Source: Desulfobulbus sp. (GTDB lineage Bacteria > Desulfobacterota > Desulfobulbia > Desulfobulbales > Desulfobulbaceae). Taken from it: a DNA stretch of 64,000 nt. The DNA is taken from the NCBI GenBank assembly GCA_028684915.1, contig JAQUEZ010000011.1, positions 3,767-67,766 of the forward strand. Direction: 5' to 3'. Position numbers and translations under genes: made by a program. Below, in pieces: positions 46,861-55,357 of this stretch (position 1 is its first letter; every line of letters begins with the position of its first letter). Below the pieces are notes generated by a model. That model saw nothing but the letters and a program-made list of their open reading frames with translations. It was not told the origin of the DNA and did not search any database.

Positions 46861-47928
46861 TCAGTGAGGCTCAAAATAAGGCTGATACTCGCGAAAATAC
46901 ATATCAGAGAGGGTGAGAAATGCGGTCAGAGCCAGCGGTCCGTAAATAATACCCATCAACCCGCACATGCTGACTCCACCGATGATCGACAGCAGCACCA
47001 ACAGTGGCGGTAACTGGGCCTGGTTGCCAACGAATCTTGGTTTGAAGAGATAGTCGATGGAAAAAGAGAGCAGCAGATAAAAGATCACCGCAAACAAGGC
47101 CTGCCAACCATACCCCTTGAGGTAGAGAATCACTGCGGTCGGCAAAAATATCAGGCCAATGCCGACAATGGGCATAAAGGCCATTACCGCCATCACCGCG
47201 CCCCAAAGCACCGGCGAAATATAGCCCATTACCGCAAAATAGATACAGCCACAAACCCCCTGAATGAGGCCGCTGAGGGTATTGCCTACCAGAATTGCTC
47301 CGGATATGGAGGAAAAACGGTCGATTAAAAATCGATTTTGTGACTCCGGCAGCGGTGAAAGCCGCAAAAGATAATTGGTCAGGCGGTCAAACTCGATCAG
47401 CAGAAAAAACACACCGGTGATCACGATACAGAACTGAAAAATAAAACTGATGATATCAGCAGCCAGTCCGGAAACCTGATTATAGAGGAACAGGCCGACG
47501 GTGGTGGAAAATTTGGTGATCATCTCCGGGAGTTTATCGATGTCAAAATGAATCCCGAACCCGGCGAGAAAATCGGTAACCCGGTGCACCAAGACATTGT
47601 TCTCCAGTGTCTGTTGCAGCAGAACAAGGAGATCGTTTTTTTTGGCCAGTTGAATAACGCCAGGAATTTCAGCGGAAAGCGCACCAATACTGAACAAGAG
47701 CGGCAAAAAGACGCAGAGGGTAATGAGCAGGCAGGTCAGGCTGGCCGCCATCCAGGGTCGGATACGGGTGGTCATTCTGAGGTAGGCGGGATGAAAAACC
47801 GTAGCGAGAAGGAAGGCAAGAAAAAGTTGCGTCCAAAAGGGCCAGAGCACCACTCCCAGCATCAAGCTTGCAAAGGAAAAAATCAGCAAAAAGGTAACAC
47901 GTTGAATCGTTGGTGGTGCGAGGGCCAT
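46861..47928 (-). CDS. AI-2E-family transporter (PerM-like)
   Basis: 355 aa with about seven membrane helices arranged as a pair blocks on both sides of a soluble middle part; the PF01594 landmark GxxxFxP-IVGIG is visible as MAVMAFMPIVGIGLIFLP. Start at 47928 follows a CAGGAG site; a longer frame to 47988 has no site. Substrate unknown. Confidence 0.88.
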   Translation of the reverse strand: MALAPPTIQRVTFLLIFSFASLMLGVVLWPFWTQLFLAFLLATVFHPAYLRMTTRIRPWMAASLTCLLITLCVFLPLLFSIGALSAEIPGVIQLAKKNDLLVLLQQTLENNVLVHRVTDFLAGFGIHFDIDKLPEMITKFSTTVGLFLYNQVSGLAADIISFIFQFCIVITGVFFLLIEFDRLTNYLLRLSPLPESQNRFLIDRFSSISGAILVGNTLSGLIQGVCGCIYFAVMGYISPVLWGAVMAVMAFMPIVGIGLIFLPTAVILYLKGYGWQALFAVIFYLLLSFSIDYLFKPRFVGNQAQLPPLLVLLSIIGGVSMCGLMGIIYGPLALTAFLTLSDMYFREYQPYFEPH

Positions 47929-48196
47929 GGAAACTCCTGGAACTGCTCGTAAACAAAATACCGGTCGAATTCGGTTGGGAACACGCATTTGCCTTCATTC
48001 TAAAACCGAACCGATAAGAACGCCAGCCTATTGTCACAGGGTGGTTGCCAACTTGACCATTCCAGCATAGACCAACGACCACCCGCAGACAAAAACGGGG
48101 GATAGCACAAATTTAACGGTGAATAGGCAGGGAAAAATCTTGCAAGGCCGAAATGAATAGTGTAGATAGTTTTTCCTTACAACAGTGTCAAATTGT

Positions 48197-48274
48197 CGGG
48201 GCGTAGCGCAGCCTGGTTAGCGCGCCTGCCTTGGGAGCAGGAGGTCGAGTGTTCGAATCACTCCGCCCCGACCA
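48197..48274 (+). tRNA. tRNA-Pro (anticodon TGG, with CCA)
   Basis: Cloverleaf with the acceptor pair CGGGGCG / CGCCCCG, the anticodon loop CTTGGGA, the T-loop GTTCGAATC, and an encoded CCA. It is the left border of an integrative element whose integrase lies just downstream; the tRNA 3' end is the likely attachment site. Confidence 0.97.
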
Positions 48275-48288
48275 GTTATAAGTAAAGA

Positions 48289-48322
48289 AGCCGGACACTT
48301 ACACAGTGTTCGGCTTTTTCTT
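48289..48322 (+). terminator. Terminator after tRNA-Pro
   Basis: AGCCGGACACT / AGTGTTCGGCT (one G-U, 5-nt loop), then TTTTCTTTTTT. Confidence 0.9.
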
Positions 48323-48344
48323 TTTTCCGACCTTCTTCCTTCCA

Positions 48345-48368
48345 TTTGACGTTTATTTGACGTTTGAC
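48345..48368 (+). repeat. Arm-type direct repeats between tRNA and integrase
   Basis: TTTGACGTTT occurs twice, 11 bp apart (48345 and 48356), with a third TTTGAC at 48363. Short direct repeats beside att sites are usual binding sites of the integrase N-terminal arm domain. This is inferred from place and pattern. Confidence 0.65.
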
Positions 48369-48376
48369 TTTCACCG

Positions 48377-49480
48377 TCATTGGGCATCAGCAGTCTCTGC
48401 CAATTTTTCGCTCCAAAATTTGTCTAGGTAATTGGACTGCTCAGCCGTGGAGTTGTCCAGTGTTCCCATGTAAAGCTCGGTGGTGGTGATGTGGTCATGC
48501 CTAAGGAACTGTTTGGCTTGAATGGTTGACATGTTTCCATGAGCCAACAAGGTTGCTGCAAGATGCCTGAGTTGATGGAGTCCAAATAGCTGGACTTCCG
48601 CTTTTTCACAAAGTCTCATGGTGAATTTGTTCAAGCTCATGTAGCGGTCTTCGACATACTCTTTTCTTTTGTGAGAATAAAACCGGTGCCAAAACACGTA
48701 TTTTAGCCCAGGATTGCGATTTTCATACTTCCGAGTCAGTATCTCGCATAGCTGCTCTGGCATCGCATGGACAGTTGTTTTTGGCAGTTTATTGCCGGTC
48801 TTTAGGGTGTGAAGCTTGTAGGTCTTCTTTTGAAAATCAACATCGTCCCAAGTCATCGTCAAAATCTCATTTTTCCTAGCTCCTGTGAGCAGGTAGCACA
48901 TTATCAAATCTCGTTGATCCTGATTCGCAACAGCCAATACTTTTAGGACATCGTTCACCGGAGCTGGTTTCGGACCACCTGTTGAATATGGGAGCTTTTT
49001 CACCCGAGAAAACACATTAATGGTGTCAGCAGGAAGTAGCTGTTGGTTGATAGCCCAATTGAACAACGCAACTCCCTCTTTTCTGTAGGTATTGAAGCTG
49101 TTTGCGGTGAACTGTTTTGCCCGTTCGTTGAGATATTCTTGCACCATGTAAACCTTAATGTCGGCAACAGGTGTCGTTTTCCCCCATCTTGCTATTATCT
49201 CCTTGCAAAACCGAATTTTCTTCGAAAAAGTGTCGTGACCTACAACTTTCTCCTGTTGGTCTTTTAAGAACCTATTGCACAAGGTCAGCAAGTCCAAAGT
49301 CGTTGGTGTGATCGATGACTTGGTTTCGACCATTCTTCTTAGCTCCACCTCGGCTGCTCTTGCATCTTTTTTCGTGGGCCAGCTGGTTTGGATCATCCCC
49401 ACTTTGACCGGGGTGTAAAGCACCTTCTCCACCCATATCTTGACATAATACCTCCCGTTTTTCCCCTGTGAGATAGGCAT
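48377..49480 (-). CDS. int: Tyrosine site-specific integrase
   Basis: 367 aa. The N-terminal SAM-like core-binding domain (about 60-160) is followed by the catalytic domain: Arg in LTGARKNEIL, H-x-x-R in LHQLRHLAATLLA, LRHDHITTTELYMG with the second His and the nucleophilic Tyr. It points toward tRNA-Pro, the normal layout of tRNA-targeting elements. It should catalyse integration and, with the small HTH protein, excision. Confidence 0.94.
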   Translation of the reverse strand: MPISQGKNGRYYVKIWVEKVLYTPVKVGMIQTSWPTKKDARAAEVELRRMVETKSSITPTTLDLLTLCNRFLKDQQEKVVGHDTFSKKIRFCKEIIARWGKTTPVADIKVYMVQEYLNERAKQFTANSFNTYRKEGVALFNWAINQQLLPADTINVFSRVKKLPYSTGGPKPAPVNDVLKVLAVANQDQRDLIMCYLLTGARKNEILTMTWDDVDFQKKTYKLHTLKTGNKLPKTTVHAMPEQLCEILTRKYENRNPGLKYVFWHRFYSHKRKEYVEDRYMSLNKFTMRLCEKAEVQLFGLHQLRHLAATLLAHGNMSTIQAKQFLRHDHITTTELYMGTLDNSTAEQSNYLDKFWSEKLAETADAQ

Positions 49481-49676
49481 ATAAATTCTCCCTTAAAATC
49501 AGTTTCTTGTTTGCGATAGTGACACCACCAAGCTCCTCCCAATGAGCATAAAGCCAACCTGCGGTGATGCCTGCTGGCATCAACTCTAGAACCCCTTTGA
49601 CTGATAGGATGTCACCGGGTTTGAGAAGTTTGGTTTCGTGTGTCGTGTCCATGTCGCTAAATATCTGGAAATCCAC
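49272..49676 (-). CDS. Excisionase-like HTH protein overlapping the integrase gene
   Basis: 134-aa open frame. Residues about 17-70 look like an AlpA/excisionase winged helix: LLKPGDILSVKGVLELMP, then GWLYAHWEELGGVTIANKKLILRENLYAYL. The second half overlaps the first 209 bp of int in another frame and has no known fold. A GTG start at 49676 or an ATG at 49652 is possible; neither has a strong site. The overlapping xis-int order is seen in other tRNA-targeting elements. Confidence 0.6.
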   Translation of the reverse strand: MDFQIFSDMDTTHETKLLKPGDILSVKGVLELMPAGITAGWLYAHWEELGGVTIANKKLILRENLYAYLTGEKREVLCQDMGGEGALHPGQSGDDPNQLAHEKRCKSSRGGAKKNGRNQVIDHTNDFGLADLVQ

Positions 49677-49750
49677 ACGACACCTACAAGATTCTTGAAT
49701 TAATTTTTAATAAAAAATATAATAAATCAGTTTCAAGATAATTATCAAAG

Positions 49751-51163
49751 ATGGGAGGAGTTGTGGCAACGCAAATAGAGGAAGAAAGCGAACAAAAGAG
49801 TTTGGGGTTTAAGACACTTTTGAGGAAGACCCTGAGAGCATATCTGCAAATTAATCAGAAGATTCATGAAATGATTGTCTCAGGAGGAGAATGGAAAATC
49901 GGAGAGTTGAAAGAATCGCTGGACCGATTTTTTGTGCTCTACCAGGAGTTAGTCGGGGGTGAGAAGGTTCCCGGGGAAGTAATGCTAAAAAAATTACCCT
50001 CCCCTAGACACGGTGAAGAAATATGGAGCGCTAAAACCGATGAGTTCGATATAGCAGTAACCAAGACAGATTTGATTAAGATTTATGAAATATTTGAATC
50101 ACAACGACTCCTTTTACTAAAGGCTTATGAAGTTGAATATAAAGATGAATATAAAGATAAAGATTTTATTCTCGAAGATACTCATTTTCATCTGCATGGA
50201 GAAGAGAGAACTGTCACAAGCATGCTATCGATCAAAGCTGATCGATTAAAAGCAGGTGAAATGTTCGATTTTAACTATACATGGACTGGCCCATTAATAT
50301 TCAAAAGAAACGCAATTGAAGCAATTAGAAAAGGTAGCTGTGATAACAACATTGGACATGGACTAAGTCTAAAGTCAAAACAAAAAATTTATTATATAGT
50401 GACACCGGTTGCATCACATACGAGTGAAATAAATTTTGCTGAAAAAATTCTAAATATGTCTAATTGCCTGGAAAAACCATTGATTAATGGTAAGGAACAT
50501 CAAGTACCATCGATAATCAACAACAATTTTTCAACAATATCTGAATTGATTCAGTCGCTTGTCATAGAATATTTTGTCGAGTACGGTGATTTTACAAGAT
50601 TAGCAATATGTAATCAGTGTGACTCGCTATACATCGAATCACAAGAGAATTATACCAAATATTGCTCAAGAAAATGTACAAAAGCTCATTACGAAGATAG
50701 CATCATAAAAGAAAAATCTAATTGTCGAGAAAGACAACGCAATTGGTATGATCGACATTGTGTTGGAGTTGATAAAATCTCAATTCGATCTAATGAATGC
50801 GATTCATGTGAATTAACGCACAAAAGAAATGGTGGAGATTGTAATGTATTATGGGAAAAATATAGAGAAAATGTTCTTGAGTGGTTCGAAGTTGAAAAAG
50901 GAGAATCAGCTTACTCATACATGTGCAGACAGAGGCAACTGAATTTTTACTCAGAGCAGCTAGGGCGATCAAAAACAACGATGGGAAACAGTTCCACATG
51001 TAAAAACTGTGCTGATTGTTTCACTAAAGAGGGAGGTGAAATTATTTCCCCGGGAGAATGTAAAAAGATATTGGAAAAACCAAAGCGAAAATCGAAGGTA
51101 AGAATCGGGATGGGAAGTGTAGTACTCCACACAAAAAATCTTGGAACCGATTTTAACGAATAA
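49751..51163 (+). CDS. Element-encoded zinc-finger protein of unknown function
   Basis: 470 aa. No whole-length family recognised. A C-x2-C ... C-x3-C cluster at about residues 289-312 (CNQCDSLY...YCSRKC) resembles CGNR-type or treble-clef zinc fingers; a second Cys set follows near 345-355 (CDSCEL) and 424-432 (CKNCADC). Start is uncertain between ATG 49751 and GTG 49763, the latter 4 bp after GGAGG. It is AT-rich and the first gene after int on the opposite strand. Confidence 0.6.
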   Translation: MGGVVATQIEEESEQKSLGFKTLLRKTLRAYLQINQKIHEMIVSGGEWKIGELKESLDRFFVLYQELVGGEKVPGEVMLKKLPSPRHGEEIWSAKTDEFDIAVTKTDLIKIYEIFESQRLLLLKAYEVEYKDEYKDKDFILEDTHFHLHGEERTVTSMLSIKADRLKAGEMFDFNYTWTGPLIFKRNAIEAIRKGSCDNNIGHGLSLKSKQKIYYIVTPVASHTSEINFAEKILNMSNCLEKPLINGKEHQVPSIINNNFSTISELIQSLVIEYFVEYGDFTRLAICNQCDSLYIESQENYTKYCSRKCTKAHYEDSIIKEKSNCRERQRNWYDRHCVGVDKISIRSNECDSCELTHKRNGGDCNVLWEKYRENVLEWFEVEKGESAYSYMCRQRQLNFYSEQLGRSKTTMGNSSTCKNCADCFTKEGGEIISPGECKKILEKPKRKSKVRIGMGSVVLHTKNLGTDFNE

Positions 51164-51291
51164 ATCAAAAAAATAAATTCAAGGCTCTTGAAGTATCGAA
51201 TTCTCCACAGGTTAATTTGAGCTTATGGCTCCTGCAACTTTCGTATGGTGCGAGAGTTCAAATGGAGCTCCTTAAGCAAATGGAGGATTCC

Positions 51292-52293
51292 ATGTTGGAA
51301 GTTGAAGAATACCCAGGTGGGTATAATGAACCTGAAGAGGAAAACCTGCTCACGGGTGACGAACCGGATAATACCGACGAAGAAGGAGGTGACGCGTCAA
51401 AATTACCAGGAAAGATTGAGGAGATAACCCTGGAGCTTGTGTCTACCGGTACGACTGTAATCACCAAAGTCGCCGATAGATTAACCCCTCAATTTCAAAA
51501 GGATTTAGATTATTTCATTGAAACAAGCATTGATAACATGGTGGCAAGCCATTTTTACCACTACACGACGCTAGCAACCCAATTCAATGTGGCTGAATAT
51601 TATACAACAAAATGCGCTATTGCTGTTTCCACCCTGCATCGTATCAAGTTTGGCAATATTCTATGCAAACTTAAGGAGTTACACAAAAAATGCGGGAAGG
51701 GTAAATGGGAAGATTTCGCCGATGATAATTTCGGAATATCGAAGGAAACACGGATCCTTTACATGAGAATTTCTCGCATTAATGGCGTGGAAAATTACGC
51801 ATTTTTAGGAATTGAAAAACTACGTGAAGTTAATGTTATATTAAAAAAGCTCAAGATTGACGGTGAGAATCAAATTGAAGAGCTTCTGAGCAAGAATTCA
51901 GCTGCTTTTGATACCAATACACCGGTAAAGGAGTTCAAAAGGATTCTCAATGAAATCCTCAAGAAAGCAAACATGAAGCCAGGTAAAGGCTCCACCCCTC
52001 CAGCAAAAGAGGGTAATACGGAACCACAAGGGGATGGAGATTCACCAGATACCGCACCCCCAAGCAGTGAAAATGGTGCTTCAACACCGGGTAATAATGA
52101 AAATAAGAAACTTTTAAACCAGGAATCCCTAAATCGCGGGATTCATAAACTAATTGAAAGCGTTGACACCTTTTTTGAACTTGAATTTGGCGAAGATGTC
52201 CTTTCAGTCGAAATTATAGATAATTTTCAAAGCAAATTAACTGAACTAAACGACAAATTAGAAATGCTGAAAGACAAAATTACTAACATTTAA
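51292..52293 (+). CDS. DUF3102-like element protein
   Basis: About 333 aa. The middle (about 75-180) follows the DUF3102 pattern: IKFGNILCKLKELHKKCGKGKWEDFADDNFGISKETRILYMRISR, an HTH-like stretch common in plasmid or ICE proteins. A Pro/Gly/Ser-rich linker comes near 245-275, then a coiled-coil tail. The ATG at 51292 sits five bases after GGAGG, better than the starts at 51217 or 51262. The role may be in replication or partition. Confidence 0.65.
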   Translation: MLEVEEYPGGYNEPEEENLLTGDEPDNTDEEGGDASKLPGKIEEITLELVSTGTTVITKVADRLTPQFQKDLDYFIETSIDNMVASHFYHYTTLATQFNVAEYYTTKCAIAVSTLHRIKFGNILCKLKELHKKCGKGKWEDFADDNFGISKETRILYMRISRINGVENYAFLGIEKLREVNVILKKLKIDGENQIEELLSKNSAAFDTNTPVKEFKRILNEILKKANMKPGKGSTPPAKEGNTEPQGDGDSPDTAPPSSENGASTPGNNENKKLLNQESLNRGIHKLIESVDTFFELEFGEDVLSVEIIDNFQSKLTELNDKLEMLKDKITNI

Positions 52294-52308
52294 ATACGAT
52301 AGGAGATT

Positions 52309-52341
52309 AGGGGAGTCTGATGGGACTCCCCTATTTATTTT
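52309..52341 (+). terminator. Hairpin between DUF3102-like gene and TGT-like gene
   Basis: AGGGGAGTC / GACTCCCCT perfect stem, 6-nt loop, then ATTTATTTT. It ends nine bases before the next ATG. It could terminate or attenuate, or fold out the gap between the AGGAG at 52301 and the start codon. Confidence 0.75.
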
Positions 52342-53238
52342 ATGAAACTTTATTTATCCTCTCCAACATCCGACATATTAAACGAATTAGAAAAAAGATA
52401 TCCCGAAAGAAAGATAAATATACTTAGATCGTTCGGAGTGCAAAACAAAGACGATGATAAATTTAACAATAACTTAATTAAAAATATTGCTAGCCAAATG
52501 TATGACTGTGGGGCATTTACAGTGAACAATGCAGACCAATATAACGCGCAGCAAATTACTCTTTACAATTACATTCAACACTTAAATAGATATAAAAATA
52601 GTTACGAATATTATTCAAATTTTGATAGTGACTTTACATCCAATGGGTTCAACACAAACTTAAAAGCATTGAGAAGCATTGAAGATGCTGGAGACTTGCA
52701 CCCATTCCCTGTAATACACGACTATTTTGTAAAAGAAGTTAAATATTACGTTGACAATGGATATGAATTTATAGCCTTAGGGGGAGTTAGAGTTCCTGGA
52801 GAGAAAAAGCAATACCGCTCAAATGATCATATAAAAGCAGCCTTTAAGAAAATCCCTATAGATAAAGTCAAAGTGCATTTGTTTGGTGCTAGTTCATTCA
52901 ACACTATTATAAAATGGCCCTTGTATTCGTGTGATAGTAGTTCTTGGGCTCAAAACAATAAATATGGATTCGTTCTGTATTGGAATCTCAATAAGTCCGG
53001 ATTGAACAAAACTGAAAAATTGTTCTTTCTAGACAAAAATTCAGATTGCAATAGAAAAGATCGCCAGTATTGGGAAAAAGTACCCTTTAAAAAGGATTTG
53101 GAATACTTCATTGGCGAACTAGGAATTACCTATACTAATCTAATGGGACACAGAGCTTTCCATTATCGTCAACTACTAAATACAATATATTATTTGACCA
53201 TTGAGGATGTGATTACACAATATAGACTCACACATTAA
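52342..53238 (+). CDS. TGT-fold protein (possible phage-type base-exchange enzyme)
   Basis: 298 aa. The same ordered motifs as the canonical Tgt at 14697-15824 can be seen in weaker form: DCGAF at 55-59 (Tgt DSGGF), FIALGG at 143-148 (Tgt YALGG), and VHLFGASSF followed by YSCDSSSW at 195-202 (Tgt [10 protein letters not shown] and MFDCV, whose Asp is the nucleophile). The zinc site of Tgt is absent. Similar proteins occur in phages. It could modify tRNA or DNA with a deazaguanine, but no pathway genes are near. Confidence 0.55.
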   Translation: MKLYLSSPTSDILNELEKRYPERKINILRSFGVQNKDDDKFNNNLIKNIASQMYDCGAFTVNNADQYNAQQITLYNYIQHLNRYKNSYEYYSNFDSDFTSNGFNTNLKALRSIEDAGDLHPFPVIHDYFVKEVKYYVDNGYEFIALGGVRVPGEKKQYRSNDHIKAAFKKIPIDKVKVHLFGASSFNTIIKWPLYSCDSSSWAQNNKYGFVLYWNLNKSGLNKTEKLFFLDKNSDCNRKDRQYWEKVPFKKDLEYFIGELGITYTNLMGHRAFHYRQLLNTIYYLTIEDVITQYRLTH

Positions 53239-53277
53239 ACTCTTTATTGCATTTAAAGATAAAAAAGAATAGCGACT

Positions 53278-53315
53278 AAGCCGCTGTTTCGCATTTGAAA
53301 CAGTGGCTTTTTTAT
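53278..53315 (+). terminator. Terminator after the TGT-like gene
   Basis: AAGCCGCTGTTTC / GAAACAGTGGCTT (one G-U), 6-nt loop, then TTTTTT. Confidence 0.9.
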
Positions 53316-53788
53316 TGTCAACGCTTCATCCATTTATAGCATCCAGATCCTTGGAAAATCATTATCCAACCCTGGACACCCTTATCCAGATATTGGCAAT
53401 GGCAGCATGAACAATAAAAGATAGATATTAAAAATATTGTAAGCTGAACTAACACAAGCCTGTTATCCAGCAGGTCCAAAAAAGAAGTAGGTATTGACCA
53501 GAGAGGGGATGTTCCAATAATTATAAATTCAAAATTCGAAAAATCAAAAATCAATTTAGTCAGTCACTTTCACAACCATTCCTTCATAAATTTGAAGTAA
53601 CAAAATTATTTTTTTACTTCTCGTTCAACGTCTCTCTCATCTCCTCGTCTCAATTCATTTGAATCAACCACATTGAGCATAGTGTCTCTCTTACCAGAGC
53701 CACACTCATCATCTCATAGACCGGTTCAATGAATCGCCTCTCAATTCAAAAGTATTTTCACATTCACAATCAACTAAGGAGATAATTT
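53316..53788. other. Gap without a gene before the replication genes
   Basis: A 473-bp AT-rich stretch with no credible gene. A minus-strand frame over 53318-53554 has no domain or site. The promoter for the leader and rep gene should lie near its right end. Confidence 0.45.
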
Positions 53789-53857
53789 ATGAGTCTGTTT
53801 TCAAGAGTATTTTTATCATTATTAATCACACTATCAGGAGAAGGATATGAAACATGA
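53789..53857 (+). CDS. Putative 22-aa leader peptide overlapping rep
   Basis: Reads MSLFSRVFLSLLITLSGEGYET. AAGGAG lies eight bases before its ATG, a far better site than many in this region. Its last codons overlap the start of the replication gene by 11 bp in another frame, the layout of translational coupling in plasmid rep leaders. Confidence 0.5.
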   Translation: MSLFSRVFLSLLITLSGEGYET

Positions 53858-54920
53858 ATTAACATATTTCGATGGTTTCAATGCATCTTATGATGGCTTG
53901 AGGGAGCTAGAAAAAGTGTCATTGAAACAGGAAATTGAGCAAAAGGAAGCTATTAAGAATCAGAATATCACTTGTAAATTGAGATACGATTTCATTCGAC
54001 TCTCTGTGTACTTGAATGAGAAAGGAAAAAGACCAGATGAATCCAAATTATGGGCGTTGTTCACTGACATTTGGATGAAAAGAGTCGGCAATCCTAATTA
54101 TAAATTCCTCTCAGAAGGAAACACCAAGTATCATTGGACGTACAACAAAGCCGCGAAGTATAAGTTCAAATTTAATGACAAAATCTATGAGCTGATCATT
54201 GCCAAATGTAGCTTCAGCTACCAATACCCATACATCATCACTATTCACGATCCCACACCAGAAGTACTCCTCTACCTGAAACCATTTCTTGAACAATTTC
54301 AGCACTATCATGTCAAGGAAATCGAATACACCTTCGATTTCATCACTGATGACAATGATATGGTGAGACAATTTTTAATGCAGCAAACTGTTATCAAGTG
54401 GAGAGGTAAAGGATTCAAAGGAAATGATTGCGGTACTTGCTACATTGGAAATCCTAGAATGTGTAGAGGTAAAGGAGGAAGAATCTATGAGAAAAAATTA
54501 GATGCAAACCTAGATGAGGAAGTTGTGAGAATGGAAATGGTAGTCAAAAGACAAATTTTGAAGAGCAACAATATTCAAACGATTGAAGACGTATTGACCG
54601 ATGACAGGTCAACAGTGATGAAATATTTGCAATTCAAAGAATTTAATTTCAGTAAGTTTAGGAAAAAGATGGTCTCATTGTCATTGAGTAATGAAGAAAT
54701 CGAAAAGGAGGTAACAGTAATAATAGATCGAATTAAAAATGGCGAATTATATGAGGTTAACAAGGAGTTATTGTCACAATTAAGAAAATACCAATCAGAA
54801 TCCTTTTTAAAGGTATCCGGATTTTGGGATCATTTTATGGAAATGATAGGTTGTTCTTCATTTATAGAAAGAGATGAGTTTGAACTTGATAGTAGATTTC
54901 TAAGAGATGGGTTGGTTTGA
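53847..54920 (+). CDS. Replication initiator-like protein of the element
   Basis: 357 aa. It resembles rolling-circle-type replication initiators and phage replication proteins: a Y-rich N-terminal half, then ECTFDFITDD-like IEYTFDFIT, CGTCYIGNP, a RIYEK motif and a following VRMEMVVKRQ. A GGAG site precedes the ATG within the leader peptide. The DNA immediately downstream is rich in palindromes, fitting an origin. The exact Rep class is uncertain. Confidence 0.65.
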   Translation: MKHELTYFDGFNASYDGLRELEKVSLKQEIEQKEAIKNQNITCKLRYDFIRLSVYLNEKGKRPDESKLWALFTDIWMKRVGNPNYKFLSEGNTKYHWTYNKAAKYKFKFNDKIYELIIAKCSFSYQYPYIITIHDPTPEVLLYLKPFLEQFQHYHVKEIEYTFDFITDDNDMVRQFLMQQTVIKWRGKGFKGNDCGTCYIGNPRMCRGKGGRIYEKKLDANLDEEVVRMEMVVKRQILKSNNIQTIEDVLTDDRSTVMKYLQFKEFNFSKFRKKMVSLSLSNEEIEKEVTVIIDRIKNGELYEVNKELLSQLRKYQSESFLKVSGFWDHFMEMIGCSSFIERDEFELDSRFLRDGLV

Positions 54921-54951
54921 AATTATATTTAATTAGTTTGATTAAGGGGAA

Positions 54952-54967
54952 GTGTAGGAGTTTACAC
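54952..54967. promoter_or_regulatory. GTGTAG-type palindrome, site 1
   Basis: GTGTAGGAGTTTACAC, one mismatch from GTGTAG-N4-CTACAC. It lies 32 bp after the rep stop. Same motif as 56180 and 63024. Confidence 0.6.
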
Positions 54968-55170
54968 TTTTTCTGATGGGATATTTTTTATTGATGAACG
55001 GCGCTGTTTATGGGCGTTAACGGCGATATTAAGGGACAAAAATGGAGTTGGATTATCGAATCTAAATATGGGGGAACCTCCGGCACTATAGTTCAACCTG
55101 CCCAACTCCTTACCCATCATGATGGTATTAATATATATAATTTATTGTCACTTTAAAAAAGTCCATAAAA

Positions 55171-55212
55171 AAACCTCGTTAAAACCATTAAAATTTGGGC
55201 TTAACGAGGTTT
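55171..55212 (-). terminator. Hairpin with 12-bp perfect stem (terminator of the 238-aa gene or origin structure)
   Basis: AAACCTCGTTAA / TTAACGAGGTTT with an 18-nt loop. On the minus strand it runs straight into a T-run, so it could end transcription from 56074. The long loop and its place after rep leave a role in replication open. Confidence 0.65.
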
Positions 55213-55267
55213 GAATGAAGAGTATGACAAGGATCAAGACGACAAAGAAACCAGAGGGGCTAACGTC

Positions 55268-55287
55268 ATTTCCAGACGTCTGGAAAT
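55268..55287. repeat. Perfect 20-bp palindrome
   Basis: ATTTCCAGACGTCTGGAAAT, symmetric in every position. It lies between the hairpin at 55171 and the 238-aa gene. Confidence 0.9.
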
Positions 55288-55357
55288 TAACCTATGAGAG
55301 AACCTATAACCACCACCTCCACCACTCTATACAAACAAGAATCATCGAAAATCGCCG

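Larger units (their letters stand above)
54921..55357. other. Palindrome-rich region, candidate replication or transfer origin
   Basis: Between rep and the 238-aa gene there are, in order: a 16-bp operator-like palindrome (54952), GGAGTTGG at 55044-55051 paired with CCAACTCC at 55102-55109, a hairpin (55171-55212), and a perfect 20-bp palindrome (55268-55287). Double-strand origins often lie beside rep. Plus-strand frame 55215-55487 is not credible. Confidence 0.5.

Noticed and set aside
53318..53554. 78-codon minus-strand gene
   Set aside because: No ribosome site, no domain, AT-rich random-looking residues.
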